Shown here: positions 26,325 to 37,831 of the stretch, piece by piece
Layout of the letters: each line of letters starts with the position of its first letter
Position numbering within the stretch: the stretch's first letter is position 1
Source of the DNA: Serpentinicella alkaliphila
GTDB taxonomy: Bacteria > Bacillota > Clostridia > Peptostreptococcales > Natronincolaceae
Assembly (NCBI RefSeq): GCF_018141405.1
Contig: NZ_CP058648.1
Span: forward strand, 201,001-265,000
DNA: 64,000 nucleotides
Direction of reading: 5' to 3'
Translations under genes and position numbers: made by a program
The notes under the pieces: model-generated
What the model was told of the DNA's origin: nothing
The model's database searches: none
The model's input: only the letters and a program-made list of their open reading frames with translations

Positions 26325-27422
26325 ATGGTGTTTCTTATTAAAGTAGCAATAATGGGTGCTGGTCTATCTGGATTGGCTTGCGCAATAACCTTAGAACAAA
26401 ATGGAATAATACCTACTATATTTGAAAAGAGAGAAGTAGTTGGAGACAGATTCGTTAATTTAGAAATATTTCTTTCTATTTTAACAAAACCAGTAACTGA
26501 TGTTATCTCCTTTTTTACAGAAAATTATGGTATCATAATTCATCCTGTAAGTAATATAAAAAACCTACATATCTATTCTGAAAATGAAAAATCTAAAATT
26601 CAAGGAAATTTGGGTTTTATTTCTCTCAGAGGACGTGATAGTGATTCCTTAGAGAATCAGTTTTCAAGACAATTGAAGAGTAAAATTATTTTTAACTCTA
26701 AGCACACTTATGAGGAATTACTTCAAGAATATACCCATGTAATTATAGCAACTGGAGATGCAGCTTACACTTCAAAAATTCAGGTTTTCAATGAAAGCTT
26801 AACAGTCTCCCTAAGAGGGGCAACAATAGAGGGCGACTTTGATAAATACTCCGTTTGTGCATGGTTAAATAACAAACTAGCTCCAAAAGGGTATGGTTAT
26901 TTGATCCCGTTATCAGAAAAAGAGGCTCAAATTGTTATAGGCTATCCTGATTACAATGGTATTAAAAATATTAATGAAGATCAATTATGGGAAAATTTCT
27001 ATAAGGAAGTATGTACATCTTTAGAGCAAGATTTAAGAATAACAGATCAATTTAAAGTAAAAAATTATATAATAGGCCTTTGTAATACTCCTAGAATTGG
27101 CAACACTTTTTTCGTTGGAAACTGCTTCGGCTCTGTTATGCCTTTTTTAGGTTTTGGACAATTCGCTTCCATATTAACTGGCATATACGCTGCACTGGAT
27201 ATATGCGGAAAAGGTAATTATGAACAACTAACTCATAAATTAAGAGAAAGTTATAAAAACTCCTTAGCTTTAAGGCGTGGTATAGAATTACTAGATAATA
27301 AAAAGCTTGATTTATTTGTTTCTGGACTTGAAGGCAAGCTTGGAGAAAGGCTTTTTAACTCGAAGTACGATTTCCTAAGAATAGGGGGAGCTATTTTAAG
27401 ACCAATAACAAAAACAAAGTAG
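26325..27422 (+). CDS. FAD-dependent oxidoreductase
   Basis: 365 residues with an N-terminal Rossmann motif VAIMGAGLSGLACAITLEQNG and acidic end EKRE (about 7-37), and a distal FAD motif GNTFFVGNCFGSVMPFLGFGQF (about 262-283) like geranylgeranyl-reductase or lycopene-cyclase-type flavoproteins. Start uncertain: ATG 26325 is only 2 bp from AAAAGG. Substrate unknown. Convergent with cinA and sharing a terminator with it. Confidence 0.8.
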   Translation: MVFLIKVAIMGAGLSGLACAITLEQNGIIPTIFEKREVVGDRFVNLEIFLSILTKPVTDVISFFTENYGIIIHPVSNIKNLHIYSENEKSKIQGNLGFISLRGRDSDSLENQFSRQLKSKIIFNSKHTYEELLQEYTHVIIATGDAAYTSKIQVFNESLTVSLRGATIEGDFDKYSVCAWLNNKLAPKGYGYLIPLSEKEAQIVIGYPDYNGIKNINEDQLWENFYKEVCTSLEQDLRITDQFKVKNYIIGLCNTPRIGNTFFVGNCFGSVMPFLGFGQFASILTGIYAALDICGKGNYEQLTHKLRESYKNSLALRRGIELLDNKKLDLFVSGLEGKLGERLFNSKYDFLRIGGAILRPITKTK

Positions 27423-27449
27423 TCAGCCTAGCTACTACTTTGTTTTGTT
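27409..27449. terminator. Bidirectional terminator
   Basis: AACAAAGTAGT...ACTACTTTGTT, perfect 11-bp stem between convergent genes. Confidence 0.8.
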
Positions 27450-27454
27450 ATAAA

Positions 27455-28702
27455 TTATATTTGTTTAAAGTTTCTTAATACTTCTCTTCTAAGCCATCCT
27501 AATCCAAACAAAGTGGTTAAATTACGAATCTTTTGTCTATCCCCCCAAAGCATAAGCCTTTTAGATTTTACATTCCCTTCAATATATAGTCCTAGATAAA
27601 CCAAACCAACAGGCTTCTCGTCAGTTCCTCCTTCAGGTCCTGCAATACCTGTTACAGACAACCCGATATTCGTATTAGCCAGTTTAGCTACTTTTACAGC
27701 CATTTCCTTAGCAGTTTCTTCACTAACAGCCCCATATTTATTTATTGTATCCTCACTTACATTTAACCTTTTTACTTTAGATTCATTGCTATATGTTACA
27801 AGACCCTCCATAAAAACTGAAGAAGCCCCTGGACAGTTTACTAATCTAGCGGAAAATAAACCTCCAGTACAGGATTCAGCTATAGATATAGTCAAATTAT
27901 TTTCAGATAATAGCTTTATTACAGAGTCTTCGATAGTACTCTCATCTTCTCCATATATGTAAGTACCTAGTCTTTCTCTAACTTTATTTTCCACAGGTTT
28001 GATTAAATTTAATGCATCAGCACTTGTTGCACCTTTAGCTGTAATTCTTAGGGTAACCTCTCCTTCTTTTGCGTAGGGAGCAATTGTTGGATTACTTTGC
28101 TCCTCAATAATATCTTGAACCATTTCTTCCATCTGACTTTCACCTAAACCATTGACTTTTAATGTCTTAGATTTAATAATACCATCGCTATATTTAGTCA
28201 AATAAGGAAATACTGTAGTTTCAAACATGCCCTTTAATTCCTTAGGTGGCCCAGGTAACAATATAACTACCTTATCTCCTTCCTCAATTATACATCCAGG
28301 AGCCGTTCCATTATCATTATTAACGATAATAGAACCTATAGGTAACATCGCCTGTTTTATATTTGATTGGGGCATATCTCTATTTATATTTTTAAAGAAT
28401 GCTTTTACCTTTTCTAAGGCATCATTATTTAGTATTAGTTCCCTATTAAAATATTCAGCTACTATCTCCTTCGATAGATCATCTTTAGTTGGTCCTAGCC
28501 CACCGGTTGTAATAACAATATCCGACCTATTTATTGCAATCTCTAAAACCTCTTTTATCCTACCTGCATTATCACCTACAGCAGTTTGATAAAATGTAGA
28601 TATTCCTAATTCCGCTAATTTTTTAGCTATGTATTGTCCATTAGAATTAATAATATCTCCAAGTATAATTTCTGTACCTATTGCTATTATTTCTGCCTTC
28701 AT
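27455..28702 (-). CDS. cinA: CinA family protein (NMN amidohydrolase)
   Basis: 415 residues, the standard length of two-domain CinA. N-terminal MoCF-biosynthesis-like domain: AEIIAIGTEIILGDIINSNGQYIAKKL and TTGGLGPTKDDLSKE (COG1058, ADP-ribose pyrophosphatase). C-terminal CinA domain: LTISIAESCTGGLFSARLVNCPGAS and SVTGIAGPEGGTDEKPVGLVYLG, the pyridine nucleotide deamidase that recycles NMN to NaMN. No recA follows, which is the common neighbour in other species. Confidence 0.96.
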   Translation of the reverse strand: MKAEIIAIGTEIILGDIINSNGQYIAKKLAELGISTFYQTAVGDNAGRIKEVLEIAINRSDIVITTGGLGPTKDDLSKEIVAEYFNRELILNNDALEKVKAFFKNINRDMPQSNIKQAMLPIGSIIVNNDNGTAPGCIIEEGDKVVILLPGPPKELKGMFETTVFPYLTKYSDGIIKSKTLKVNGLGESQMEEMVQDIIEEQSNPTIAPYAKEGEVTLRITAKGATSADALNLIKPVENKVRERLGTYIYGEDESTIEDSVIKLLSENNLTISIAESCTGGLFSARLVNCPGASSVFMEGLVTYSNESKVKRLNVSEDTINKYGAVSEETAKEMAVKVAKLANTNIGLSVTGIAGPEGGTDEKPVGLVYLGLYIEGNVKSKRLMLWGDRQKIRNLTTLFGLGWLRREVLRNFKQI

Positions 28703-28944
28703 CTCTTCACTTCCCCTTTATCTATTTGCCTATACTACTTATTATACTACCTTTATTGTCTTTTTTCTTTATTATTCTTATATCTATATATTTTAATACA
28801 AAAACGACAAAAAGTTCGGTTTTATAAAAACTGAGTAGACCTATGCAATATATATATTTTATTTACTTACATTGTTTTTTTATTATTATTTCAAGGTTTC
28901 AGGCACATTTCAGAATAAGTTTTAAATTTTCTGAAAATTTACTG

Positions 28945-28973
28945 TTGACATTATATAATTATCGTAATATAAT
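28945..28973 (+). promoter_or_regulatory. Consensus SigA promoter of the PII-amtB operon
   Basis: TTGACA, exactly 17 bp, TATAAT: a perfect SigA consensus about 92 bp upstream of the PII start codon. The rest of the 28703-29065 gap holds no gene, only this promoter and the leader hairpin. Confidence 0.8.
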
Positions 28974-28990
28974 GAATACAAATTAAAACA

Positions 28991-29025
28991 CGAACATTAT
29001 TCAAATTATAAAGTTATAATGTTTG
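28991..29025 (+). promoter_or_regulatory. Leader hairpin upstream of the PII gene
   Basis: CGAACATTAT pairs with ATAATGTTTG (one G-U) across a 15-nt loop in the transcribed leader. No U run follows, so it is not a terminator; an RNA-binding regulator such as an ANTAR protein is a possible but unproved reader. Confidence 0.45.
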
Positions 29026-29065
29026 TAATATTCTTAACGATTTAAATTCTGAGGGAGGTGTTCAT

Positions 29066-29413
29066 ATGGAAAAAATAGTGAAGATTGAAATTATCACTCG
29101 CCAAAACAAATTCGAATTATTAAAGGAAGCTTTAAACAAAATCAACGTTAGTGGTATGACAGTAACACAGGTATTAGGTTATGGAAATCAAAAAGGAAGA
29201 ACAGAGGTATACAGGGGCACAGAATATAGTGTAGATCTTTTACCTAAGATCAAAGTAGAGGTTGTCGTTCCAGAGTCACTAATTGAACCGATCGTTTCTG
29301 AAACGACTAAGGTTTGTAACACTGGGCATATTGGTGATGGTAAAATATTTATCTATCCAATAGATAGGGTTATTCGTATTCGTACTCAAGAAGAAGCTGG
29401 TAATGCAATATAG
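29066..29413 (+). CDS. glnK: PII nitrogen regulatory protein (GlnK/GlnB type)
   Basis: 115 residues. T-loop QKGRTEVYRGTEYSVDLLPKIKVEVVV (about 40-66) with the conserved Tyr, and the C-terminal signature TGHIGDGKIFIYPIDRVIRIRT. PII trimers sense 2-oxoglutarate, ATP and ADP and block AmtB when nitrogen is plentiful. It lies directly before amtB (41-bp gap), the classic pair, so GlnK is the best symbol. RBS GAGGGAGGTG. Confidence 0.96.
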   Translation: MEKIVKIEIITRQNKFELLKEALNKINVSGMTVTQVLGYGNQKGRTEVYRGTEYSVDLLPKIKVEVVVPESLIEPIVSETTKVCNTGHIGDGKIFIYPIDRVIRIRTQEEAGNAI

Positions 29414-29454
29414 TCTTTATACATTTAACTTATATTGAAAAAGGAGGTTTTATT

Positions 29455-30720
29455 ATGGAAACAAATTTAGAAATGATTACAGCTATAGATACCCTTTGGG
29501 TGGTATTATGTGCGGCTTTAGTATTCTTCATGCAAGCAGGATTCTGTATGGTTGAAACAGGTTTTACGCGAGCAAAGAATGCAGGGAATATTATTATGAA
29601 AAACTTAATGGACTTCGCCATTGGTTCATTAATATATTGGGTTGTAGGGTTTAGTATTATGTTTGGCGTAAGTGCAGGTGGATTTATAGGTAGTTTAGAT
29701 TTATTTTCAACAGGTACTTTTGAACATCTAGGATTAACTGTACCAAAAGAAGCATTTTTAATCTTCCAAACAGTTTTCGCAGCTACTGCAGCAACTATCG
29801 TTTCCGGTGCGATGGCAGAAAGAACTAAGTTTAGCTCTTATTTAATCTATAGTTTCTTTATAACTTTAATTATTTACCCTGTAGTAGGACATTGGACTTG
29901 GGGTGGTGGCTGGCTAAGCGAACTAGGATTTATGGATTTTGCAGGATCAACTGTTGTTCACTCCTTAGGTGGATGGTCTGCTCTAATGGGCGCATGGATT
30001 CTTGGGCCTAGAATTGGTAAATATTCGTCCGACGGAAAGTCTCAAGCAATACCTGGTCATAGTTTAACTTTAGGTGCTCTTGGGGTATTCATACTTTGGT
30101 TTGGTTGGTTCGGATTTAACCCTGGTTCAACTTTATCAGGAATGGCAAGTGTAGACATATCTCACATCTTTGTTACTACAAACCTTTCAGCAGCAATGGC
30201 AGCGACAGTAACAATGATTATAACTTGGATTAGATACAAAAAACCTGATGTTAGTATGACTCTAAACGGTGCCTTAGCTGGTTTAGTAGCAATAACAGCA
30301 GGAACTCATGCAGTAAGCCCTGTAGGAGCAGTATGTATTGGAGCAATAGCTGGGGTTGTAATAGTATATGCCATAGAATTTATTGATAAAGTTCTTAAAA
30401 TAGATGATCCGGTTGGAGCAATAGGAGTTCATGGAGTTTGTGGGGCAACAGGGACATTATTAGTTGGAGTATTTGCAGTAGACGGTGGGTTATTATACGG
30501 TGGTGGATTTGATTTATTAATCGTTCAAGCAATAGGTGTATTTGCAGTAGCAGCTTGGACTTTAACAACAACCTTTATCCTATTTAAAACAATTAAGGCT
30601 ACGGTTGGTTTAAGAGTTCACGCAGAAGAAGAAATTAATGGTTTAGACATTGAAGAGCACGGAATTGAAAGTTATGCAGACTTTCAGCCGAAAAACATAT
30701 CCTTAACTCAACAGATATAA
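29455..30720 (+). CDS. amtB: Ammonium transporter AmtB
   Basis: 421 residues, eleven membrane helices expected. Signature GHWTWGGGWL and GSTVVHSLGGWSALMGAWILGPR with the first pore His; second pore-His region AIGVHGVCGATGTLLVGVFAV. N-terminus DTLWVVLCAALVFFMQAGFCMVETG is typical. It moves ammonium across the membrane and is gated by the PII protein encoded upstream. RBS AAAGGAGG. Confidence 0.97.
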   Translation: METNLEMITAIDTLWVVLCAALVFFMQAGFCMVETGFTRAKNAGNIIMKNLMDFAIGSLIYWVVGFSIMFGVSAGGFIGSLDLFSTGTFEHLGLTVPKEAFLIFQTVFAATAATIVSGAMAERTKFSSYLIYSFFITLIIYPVVGHWTWGGGWLSELGFMDFAGSTVVHSLGGWSALMGAWILGPRIGKYSSDGKSQAIPGHSLTLGALGVFILWFGWFGFNPGSTLSGMASVDISHIFVTTNLSAAMAATVTMIITWIRYKKPDVSMTLNGALAGLVAITAGTHAVSPVGAVCIGAIAGVVIVYAIEFIDKVLKIDDPVGAIGVHGVCGATGTLLVGVFAVDGGLLYGGGFDLLIVQAIGVFAVAAWTLTTTFILFKTIKATVGLRVHAEEEINGLDIEEHGIESYADFQPKNISLTQQI

Positions 30721-30726
30721 TCATTG

Positions 30727-30759
30727 ACAGGTGCCATTGGGAGTGGCACCTGTTTTTTT
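30727..30759 (+). terminator. Terminator of the PII-amtB operon
   Basis: ACAGGTGCCA-TTGGGAG-TGGCACCTGT followed by TTTTTT; a perfect 10-bp stem. Confidence 0.92.
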
Positions 30760-30782
30760 ACTCTTCAATGTCTATTTAAATA

Positions 30783-31484
30783 TTATACAGAAATATCGTC
30801 TGTGTCAAATTGTATTTCCATCATCTCTTTACTCCTTCTAATTTCTTGCAATTTTGACTTGATTAAGGAAACTACTTTTTTTGCATCCTCTTCACTATTT
30901 ACAATATCAGTCTTGTCCATATCAACAATTATAGTGTCACTTGCCCTATAATGATTTTTAAGCCAATCATCATAACCTTCCCATAATGTTCGATAGTATT
31001 CTATCAAAGACTCATCCTGTTCAAAATCCCTACCACGCAAGCTAATTCTATGCATTACTGTATCAAAACCTGCTTTCAAATATACGTTTAAGTCAGGGGC
31101 CTTTTTATAGGGTAACCCATCTATTTCTGACATCATTGAAGATAGCAGCTTTTCATATATATCCATTTCTAAATCATTAATTCTGCCTAGATTATGATTA
31201 ACCTTTGCAAAGTACCAATCTTCATATATACTTCTGTCTAATACATTGTCGTCTTCCTTATATGCTTGCTTAATCGCCTCAAAACGAGTATGTAGAAAAT
31301 GTAATTGAAGTAAAAACGGGTAACGTTTTGCTTGTATTTCCTCAGGACTTGCAGTATAAAAAAGAGGTAGAATCGGATTATTGTCTACATTCTCAAAAAA
31401 CGCCTTTGAATTTAACTCTTTAGCTAACAACTCAGAAACTGAAGTTTTTCCTATACCTATCATTCCACTAATTACAATCACCAA
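30783..31484 (-). CDS. Deoxynucleoside kinase
   Basis: 233 residues of the thymidylate-kinase-like dNK family: P-loop VISGMIGIGKTSVSELLA (4-21), the (D/E)RS motif NVLDRSIYEDWYFAK (about 78-92) and the lid-type RGRDFEQDESLIEYYRTLWEGY. It phosphorylates deoxynucleosides for salvage; dAdo/dGuo or broader specificity cannot be told. Confidence 0.92.
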   Translation of the reverse strand: MVIVISGMIGIGKTSVSELLAKELNSKAFFENVDNNPILPLFYTASPEEIQAKRYPFLLQLHFLHTRFEAIKQAYKEDDNVLDRSIYEDWYFAKVNHNLGRINDLEMDIYEKLLSSMMSEIDGLPYKKAPDLNVYLKAGFDTVMHRISLRGRDFEQDESLIEYYRTLWEGYDDWLKNHYRASDTIIVDMDKTDIVNSEEDAKKVVSLIKSKLQEIRRSKEMMEIQFDTDDISV

Positions 31485-31686
31485 AATGGCCCCCTCTTTC
31501 TTATTAAAATCCTTTACTTATAGTATTTAAAAGATCACAGCATTATATATGTTTTAAAACAATCTCAATACAGTATTTGCTACTCTTATAAAATAACTGC
31601 TCCTTTTAATTATATACCATTAAATGAATTAGTTCTATTTTGTTATATATTTTAACGCATTGTAAAATTATATCATATTGTCTCGA

Positions 31687-31723
31687 TAAAAAAAGAGAGT
31701 AATTGCTCTATAACAATTACCCC
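31687..31723 (-). terminator. Terminator of gltBD
   Basis: Minus strand GTAATTG-TTATAGAG-CAATTAC then TCTCTTTTTTT, just after the gltD stop. Confidence 0.8.
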
Positions 31724-31738
31724 CTTATAAAATAATCT

Positions 31739-33217
31739 TTAATTTTTCATATCTGCTCTCATTAAATATCTATCACATTCTTTAGCTACGGATATACCTT
31801 CTTTCATTGCAGTCACTACTAAGCTTTGGCCTCTACGCATATCCCCTGCAACAAATACCTTAGGATTATTCGTACTAAATTTTCCACGACTAGGCTTATT
31901 GTTATATTTTAATGACTCTTCTATTTTAAACTTTTCAACTAAGTTTTCTTCTGGCCCCACAAATCCCATGGCTAATATAACCAGCTGAGCTGGCCACACC
32001 TTTTCCGTACCAGGAATCTCCTTTAATGCAAATCCTTTTTCACTTTGTTCCCAGGTTACTTTAATAGTGTGCACCTCTTTAACATTGCCATTATTATCAG
32101 AAATAATCTTTTTAGTCAAAGTAGAGTACTGTCTAGAATCCTCCCCGTAAACCTCTATAACTTCTTCCTGTCCATAGTCAGTTTTAAATACTTTAGGCCA
32201 TTCTGGCCACGGATTATGAACGCTTCTATAAACATCTGCCTTTGGCATAATTTCTAATTGAGTTACACTTTTACAGCCTTGGCGTATTGATGTAGCTATA
32301 CAGTCAGTACCTGTATCTCCACCACCAATAACAATAACATCCTTATCTTTTGCACTGAGCTCTAATGTAACATTTTTAGGATCTAAGACTGTTTTAGTAC
32401 TAGCAGTTAGAAAGTCCATTGCAAAATGAACGCCCTTACTCTCCCTACCTTCACAAACTAAATCCCTAGGCTTTGTTGCTCCACAACATAATACTATTGC
32501 ATCAAAATCCTTACTAAGTTGTTCTACATCATAGTCTTTACCTACTTCGGTATTTGTTAAAAAGGTTAAGCCCTCTGCTTCTAAAATGTCAATTCTTCTT
32601 TCAACAGTCTTTTTGTCTAGCTTCATATTTGGAATACCATACATTAATAATCCACCAGCTCGATCTGCTCTTTCAAAGACAGTAACCCTATGGCCTAGTT
32701 TATTTAAATATGATGCACAAGTTAAACCAGAAGGGCCTGAGCCTACTACGGCCACTCGTTTATCAGTCCTCTTTTTTGGGGGTTGGGGCTTAACCCACCC
32801 ATTTTCGAATGCCTTATCAATGATATGACATTCTATACTCTTTATAGTAACTGGTGGGTCATTCAGCCCCAGTGTACATGACCCTTCACAGAGTGCAGGG
32901 CAAACTTTGCTTGTGAATTCTGGAAAATAATTTGTTTCCTCTAATCTTTTATATGCTTCATACCATAGTCCTCGATAAACTAGATCATTCCATTCAGGAA
33001 TTAAATTATTCAAAGGACAGCCTGACATTACACCATTCATAGATACCCCAGCATGACAGAATGGCACACCACAATCCATACATCTTGCCGCCTGAGTTTG
33101 TAACTTTTCCTCCGGAAAAGATTGATGAAATTCCTGCCAATCCTTTATTCGTTCACAAGGAGTACGATCCGCAGGAAGTTCTCTGCTATATTCTAAAAAA
33201 CCTGTAGATTTTCCCAT
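31739..33217 (-). CDS. gltD: Glutamate synthase [NADPH] small subunit
   Basis: 492 residues. N-terminal Fe-S region ARCMDCGVPFCHAGVSMNGVMSGCPLNNLIPEWN and VCPALCEGSCTLG; FAD motif VAVVGSGPSGLTCASYLNKLGHRVTVFERAD; NADPH motif VIVIGGGDTGTDCIATSIRQGC; distal FAD motif VFVAGDMRRGQSLVVTAMKEG. It feeds electrons from NADPH to GltB. 18 bp downstream of gltB in one operon. Confidence 0.97.
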   Translation of the reverse strand: MGKSTGFLEYSRELPADRTPCERIKDWQEFHQSFPEEKLQTQAARCMDCGVPFCHAGVSMNGVMSGCPLNNLIPEWNDLVYRGLWYEAYKRLEETNYFPEFTSKVCPALCEGSCTLGLNDPPVTIKSIECHIIDKAFENGWVKPQPPKKRTDKRVAVVGSGPSGLTCASYLNKLGHRVTVFERADRAGGLLMYGIPNMKLDKKTVERRIDILEAEGLTFLTNTEVGKDYDVEQLSKDFDAIVLCCGATKPRDLVCEGRESKGVHFAMDFLTASTKTVLDPKNVTLELSAKDKDVIVIGGGDTGTDCIATSIRQGCKSVTQLEIMPKADVYRSVHNPWPEWPKVFKTDYGQEEVIEVYGEDSRQYSTLTKKIISDNNGNVKEVHTIKVTWEQSEKGFALKEIPGTEKVWPAQLVILAMGFVGPEENLVEKFKIEESLKYNNKPSRGKFSTNNPKVFVAGDMRRGQSLVVTAMKEGISVAKECDRYLMRADMKN

Positions 33218-33235
33218 AAACTAATCTCCTCCTTA

Positions 33236-36200
33236 TTAATTCCCACTTACTCTAGCTAATTTTTTATTGTTTTTATCAAAAGCTATCATTAAAGCTTCTC
33301 CCTTGCTAATTCCAGAAATACTAGATTGTTCAAATAACTCAAGCATACGTTTATAGTCTCTCGGAATTACTCTTACAAATTTATGTCTTAAAGTTTCCCA
33401 ATTTTTAATTATATAAGTTGCCTTTTCGCTACCTGTATATGACATGTGACGCATAATCATTTTTTTAACTTCGTAAAATTCTTTATCATCTACGATTTTT
33501 TCTAAATCTACCATATCTTTATTACAACGGGATTCAAAGTTACCTTTTTCATCAAAGATATATGCAATACCACCTGACATCCCAGCCGCAAAGTTTCTAC
33601 CCGTTGATCCCAGTACAACTACTCGGCCACCTGTCATATATTCACAACCATGATCTCCAACAGACTCAACTACTGCTTTTACACCACTATTTCTTACACA
33701 GAAACGTTCACCCGCAGCCCCTCTAATATATGCCTCTCCAGAAGTAGCACCATAAAAAGCTACGTTTCCTATGATTACATTATCCTCTGCTGCAAAAGTT
33801 GCAGATTTAGGTGGACAAACTATTATTTTACCCCCTGATAATCCTTTTCCGATATAATCATTTGCATCACCTTCTAGGATCATCGTCATACCACTTGGAA
33901 CAAAAGCACCAAAGCTTTGACCCGCTGAACCCTTAAAGTTGAATGTTATTGTATTTTCTGGCAAACCTTTTGATCCATATCTTTTTGTAATTTCACTTCC
34001 TAATATAGTCCCAGTAGCTCTATCAGTATTTTGTATCTTTACCTCTTCTTCAACAGGCATTCTATATTCTAATGCAGGTTTACTTAATCCTAACAATAGT
34101 CTATAGTCTAAAGTCTTCTCGATTTCATGATTTTGTTTAGTTGTACAATGTCTTTCCGTTGTAGCAGGAGGATTGTAAAGGATACTTGAGAAATCAACCC
34201 CTTTAGCTTTCCAATGATCAATTGCACTCTTAGTTTCCAATCTATCTACTCTACCAACCATCTCGTCAATAGTTCTAAAACCAAGCCCAGCCATCCACTC
34301 TCGTACATCCTGTGCAATGAACTTCATGAAATTCTCAACATATTCAGGCTTGCCACAAAACCTTTTTCTAAGTTCAGGGTTTTGTGTAGCTATTCCAGTA
34401 GCACAAGTATCCTTATGGCATACTCTCATCATTACACATCCCAAAACTACGAGTGGGGCTGTTGCAAATCCAAACTCCTCTGCCCCTAGTAAAGCTGCTA
34501 CAACTACGTCTCTTCCTGTCATTAACTTTCCGTCAGTTTCAAGTCTAACTCTATTTCTTAATCCATTTAACATAAGAGTTTGATGAGCTTCAGCTAAGCC
34601 TAATTCCCATGGTAATCCCGCATATTGAATACTTGTTCTTGGGGATGCACCTGTACCCCCATCACAGCCACTTATTAATATTACATCAGCTCTACCCTTT
34701 GCTACCCCAGCGGCTACAGTACCAACTCCAACTTCAGAAACTAGTTTAACACTAATATTTGCATCACAGTTAGCATTTTTTAAGTCAAAGATTAGTTGGG
34801 CTAAATCCTCTATAGAATAAATATCATGATGTGGTGGCGGAGAAATTAGTCCTACTCCCGGTGTAGAATATCTCGCCTTTGCAATCCATGGATATACTTT
34901 TAACCCTGGTAATTGCCCACCTTCTCCCGGTTTAGCACCTTGAGCCATTTTTATCTGTATTTCTTTAGCATTTACTAAATATTCACTAGTAACACCAAAT
35001 CTTCCTGATGCCACCTGTTTTATAGCACTTGAACGGGAGTCTCCATTTTCATCTAACAAGAATCTATCCGGATCTTCGCCACCTTCTCCAGTGTTACTTT
35101 TACCACCAATTCGATTCATAGCAATTGCTAAAGTCTCATGTGCCTCTTGACTGATCGAACCATAAGACATAGCACCTGTTTTGAATCTCTTACAAATTGA
35201 TTCTACTGACTCTACCTCATCTAAAGGGATAGGTTCCCTATCTTTTTTAATTTCAAGGAGACCTCTCAATGTACAGAGTCTCTGGGTTTGGTCATTTAAA
35301 AGTTCACTATACTCTTTATATAGCTCATAATTACCTGTTCTGGTAGCATATTGTAATTTATATATAGTTTCTGGATTATATTGATGGTATTCCCCATCTT
35401 TACGCCATTGATAATTTCCGCCGGCTTCTAAAACATCAGATACGGAATTATCTACAAAGGCATTTTCATGCTTTTTACGAGTCTCTAAAGATAGCTCCTC
35501 AATACCAATACCTTCTATTCTAGTAGGTGTCCATGTAAAGTATTTATCTACTAACTCTTTCTTTAATCCTAAAGCCTCGAATATTTGGGAACCTTGGTAG
35601 CTTTGGAATGTTGAAATACCCATTTTCGATAATACTTTTACTACACCTTTAGTCGCTGCCTTAACATAGTTGTAAACAGCTTTCTCTGTACTCACGCCCG
35701 TTACAATGTTTTTATCAACACAATCTCTTATTGTTTCGATTGCCAAGTACGGACAAACCGCACTTACTCCATATCCAATTAGCAATGAGAAATGATGTAC
35801 TTCTCTAGGCTCTCCAGACTCTAAGACTAAGGCTACACTAGCTCTTGACCCTTCACGAATTAAGTGATGATGCAATCCAGATACCGCTAGTAATGAAGGT
35901 ATTGCTGCGTATTCCTTATCAATTCCTCTATCAGATAATACAAAAATATTATATCCTTCTTTAATTGCATCACTTACTTTTTCAAACAAGTTATCTAGAG
36001 CCTTTTCTAGTCCCAAGGAACCTTCATTTACTTTATATTTAATAGGTAAAGTAAGAGCTTTAAATCCTTCTTTATTAATATTACGAATCTTCTCTAACTC
36101 TTCCTCTACAATAATTGGAGTTTTAAGTTTAATTTGAAAACAATTTTCAGGTTTTGTATCAAGTAAATTCGCCTCTGAGCCAAGTACAGTCTCCGTGGAT

Positions 36201-37831
36201 GTAATTATCTCTTCTCTCAATGCATCAATCGGCGGATTTGTTACTTGAGCAAATAACTGTCTAAAATAATTAAATAGAGATTGAGGTCTATCAGATAATA
36301 CAGCCAATGGAGTATCTGTTCCCATCGAGCCAATTGCCTCTTCTCCATTTTCAGCCATAGGTCCTAAAATAATTCGTAAATCCTCAAAGGTATATCCAAA
36401 GGATTTCTGATATTGTAATAGGTTTTCAACCCCATACTTAACACTTTCTTGTTTACCTAAATCATCTAAAGATAATAGGTTTTGATCTAACCATTCTCTA
36501 TATGGATGTTGACTAGCAACCTTCTCCTTAATTTCTTCATCTAAAATAATACGTCCTTCTTTTGTGTCAACTAAAAACATTCTACCTGGCTTTAATCGAC
36601 CCTTTTCCTTTATCCTCTCCGGAGCAATTTCTAACACTCCAACCTCAGATGCAAGTACTACCATGTCATCCTTAGTAATATAGTATCTCGCAGGTCTTAG
36701 ACCATTTCTATCTAGTATAGCACCTACAACAGTACCATCAGTAAAACCAATTGCCGCAGGTCCATCCCATGGTTCCATTAAACAGCTATGATATTCATAA
36801 AATGCTCTTTTTGTGTCACTCATACTTTCATGTTTTGACCATGGCTCAGGTACTGTCATCATCATAGAATGAGGTAGAGAACGACCACCAAGGGTCAAGA
36901 ATTCAACACAGTTATCTAGCATAGCTGAATCACTACCATCTTGATTTACAATAGGAAATACTTTATTTAAATCTTCTCCAAATAAATCAGATTTTAGATT
37001 TGCTTCTCTAGCATGCATCCAGTTAACATTTCCTCTAATCGTATTAATTTCTCCGTTATGAATAATGTATCTATTAGGATGTGCTCTTTCCCAACTTGGG
37101 AATGTATTAGTACTGAATCTCGAATGCACTAATGCTATAGCCGACTCCATATCAGCATCATTTAAGTCTAAATAAAAGTCCTTAACCTGCTCAGGTGTTA
37201 ACATCCCTTTGTAGACAATAGTCTTTGGGGATAAACTTGCGATATAAAAACATTTATCAACAGGGGCTTTTCCATTTCTTATTAATTTTTCTGCTCTTTT
37301 TCTTATTACATAAAGCTTTCTTTCAAAGCTTTTTTCATCTTGAATTTCTGCGCTTTTTTTAATAAACATTTGTTTAATTAGAGGCATACTCGCCTTAGCC
37401 GAATCCCCCAAACTACTTGGATTCGTTGGTAGCGTTCTCCAACCTAAAAAAACTTGACCCTCATCTTCAATAATTTCTTTTAATAATTTCTCGCTTTGCT
37501 GTCGAATTTTTTCGTTAGGAGATAAAAAAACCATGCCTACAGCATATTCTCCTTCATTAGGCAAGTCAATTTTCTCCACATGACATACCTTAGTTAAAAA
37601 TTTATGGGGTACCTGTATAAGGATTCCTGCTCCGTCTCCGGTTTGCTCCTCAGCTCCACAACCACCTCGATGGGTCATATTAATTAATATTTTAATAGCT
37701 TGATCAACTACATCGTGTGATTTTATCCCCTTTATATTAGCCATAAATCCAATCCCACAAGCATCGTGTTCAAATTGCGGATCGTATAAACCCTGTTTTA
37801 CCGGTAACCCTAACTCTTTCATGGTCTCCAC
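33236..37831 (-). CDS. gltB: Glutamate synthase large subunit
   Basis: 1531 residues. The class II amidotransferase nucleophile is Cys25 ([14 protein letters not shown]), exposed by propeptide cleavage. Then the central domain, the FMN-binding synthase domain ([39 protein letters not shown]), the [3Fe-4S] motif [19 protein letters not shown] and the C-terminal beta-helix GXGXG domain (about 1250-1480). It makes two glutamates from glutamine and 2-oxoglutarate. With PII-AmtB and asnA nearby, part of a local nitrogen-assimilation group. Confidence 0.98.
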   Translation of the reverse strand: METMKELGLPVKQGLYDPQFEHDACGIGFMANIKGIKSHDVVDQAIKILINMTHRGGCGAEEQTGDGAGILIQVPHKFLTKVCHVEKIDLPNEGEYAVGMVFLSPNEKIRQQSEKLLKEIIEDEGQVFLGWRTLPTNPSSLGDSAKASMPLIKQMFIKKSAEIQDEKSFERKLYVIRKRAEKLIRNGKAPVDKCFYIASLSPKTIVYKGMLTPEQVKDFYLDLNDADMESAIALVHSRFSTNTFPSWERAHPNRYIIHNGEINTIRGNVNWMHAREANLKSDLFGEDLNKVFPIVNQDGSDSAMLDNCVEFLTLGGRSLPHSMMMTVPEPWSKHESMSDTKRAFYEYHSCLMEPWDGPAAIGFTDGTVVGAILDRNGLRPARYYITKDDMVVLASEVGVLEIAPERIKEKGRLKPGRMFLVDTKEGRIILDEEIKEKVASQHPYREWLDQNLLSLDDLGKQESVKYGVENLLQYQKSFGYTFEDLRIILGPMAENGEEAIGSMGTDTPLAVLSDRPQSLFNYFRQLFAQVTNPPIDALREEIITSTETVLGSEANLLDTKPENCFQIKLKTPIIVEEELEKIRNINKEGFKALTLPIKYKVNEGSLGLEKALDNLFEKVSDAIKEGYNIFVLSDRGIDKEYAAIPSLLAVSGLHHHLIREGSRASVALVLESGEPREVHHFSLLIGYGVSAVCPYLAIETIRDCVDKNIVTGVSTEKAVYNYVKAATKGVVKVLSKMGISTFQSYQGSQIFEALGLKKELVDKYFTWTPTRIEGIGIEELSLETRKKHENAFVDNSVSDVLEAGGNYQWRKDGEYHQYNPETIYKLQYATRTGNYELYKEYSELLNDQTQRLCTLRGLLEIKKDREPIPLDEVESVESICKRFKTGAMSYGSISQEAHETLAIAMNRIGGKSNTGEGGEDPDRFLLDENGDSRSSAIKQVASGRFGVTSEYLVNAKEIQIKMAQGAKPGEGGQLPGLKVYPWIAKARYSTPGVGLISPPPHHDIYSIEDLAQLIFDLKNANCDANISVKLVSEVGVGTVAAGVAKGRADVILISGCDGGTGASPRTSIQYAGLPWELGLAEAHQTLMLNGLRNRVRLETDGKLMTGRDVVVAALLGAEEFGFATAPLVVLGCVMMRVCHKDTCATGIATQNPELRKRFCGKPEYVENFMKFIAQDVREWMAGLGFRTIDEMVGRVDRLETKSAIDHWKAKGVDFSSILYNPPATTERHCTTKQNHEIEKTLDYRLLLGLSKPALEYRMPVEEEVKIQNTDRATGTILGSEITKRYGSKGLPENTITFNFKGSAGQSFGAFVPSGMTMILEGDANDYIGKGLSGGKIIVCPPKSATFAAEDNVIIGNVAFYGATSGEAYIRGAAGERFCVRNSGVKAVVESVGDHGCEYMTGGRVVVLGSTGRNFAAGMSGGIAYIFDEKGNFESRCNKDMVDLEKIVDDKEFYEVKKMIMRHMSYTGSEKATYIIKNWETLRHKFVRVIPRDYKRMLELFEQSSISGISKGEALMIAFDKNNKKLARVSGN

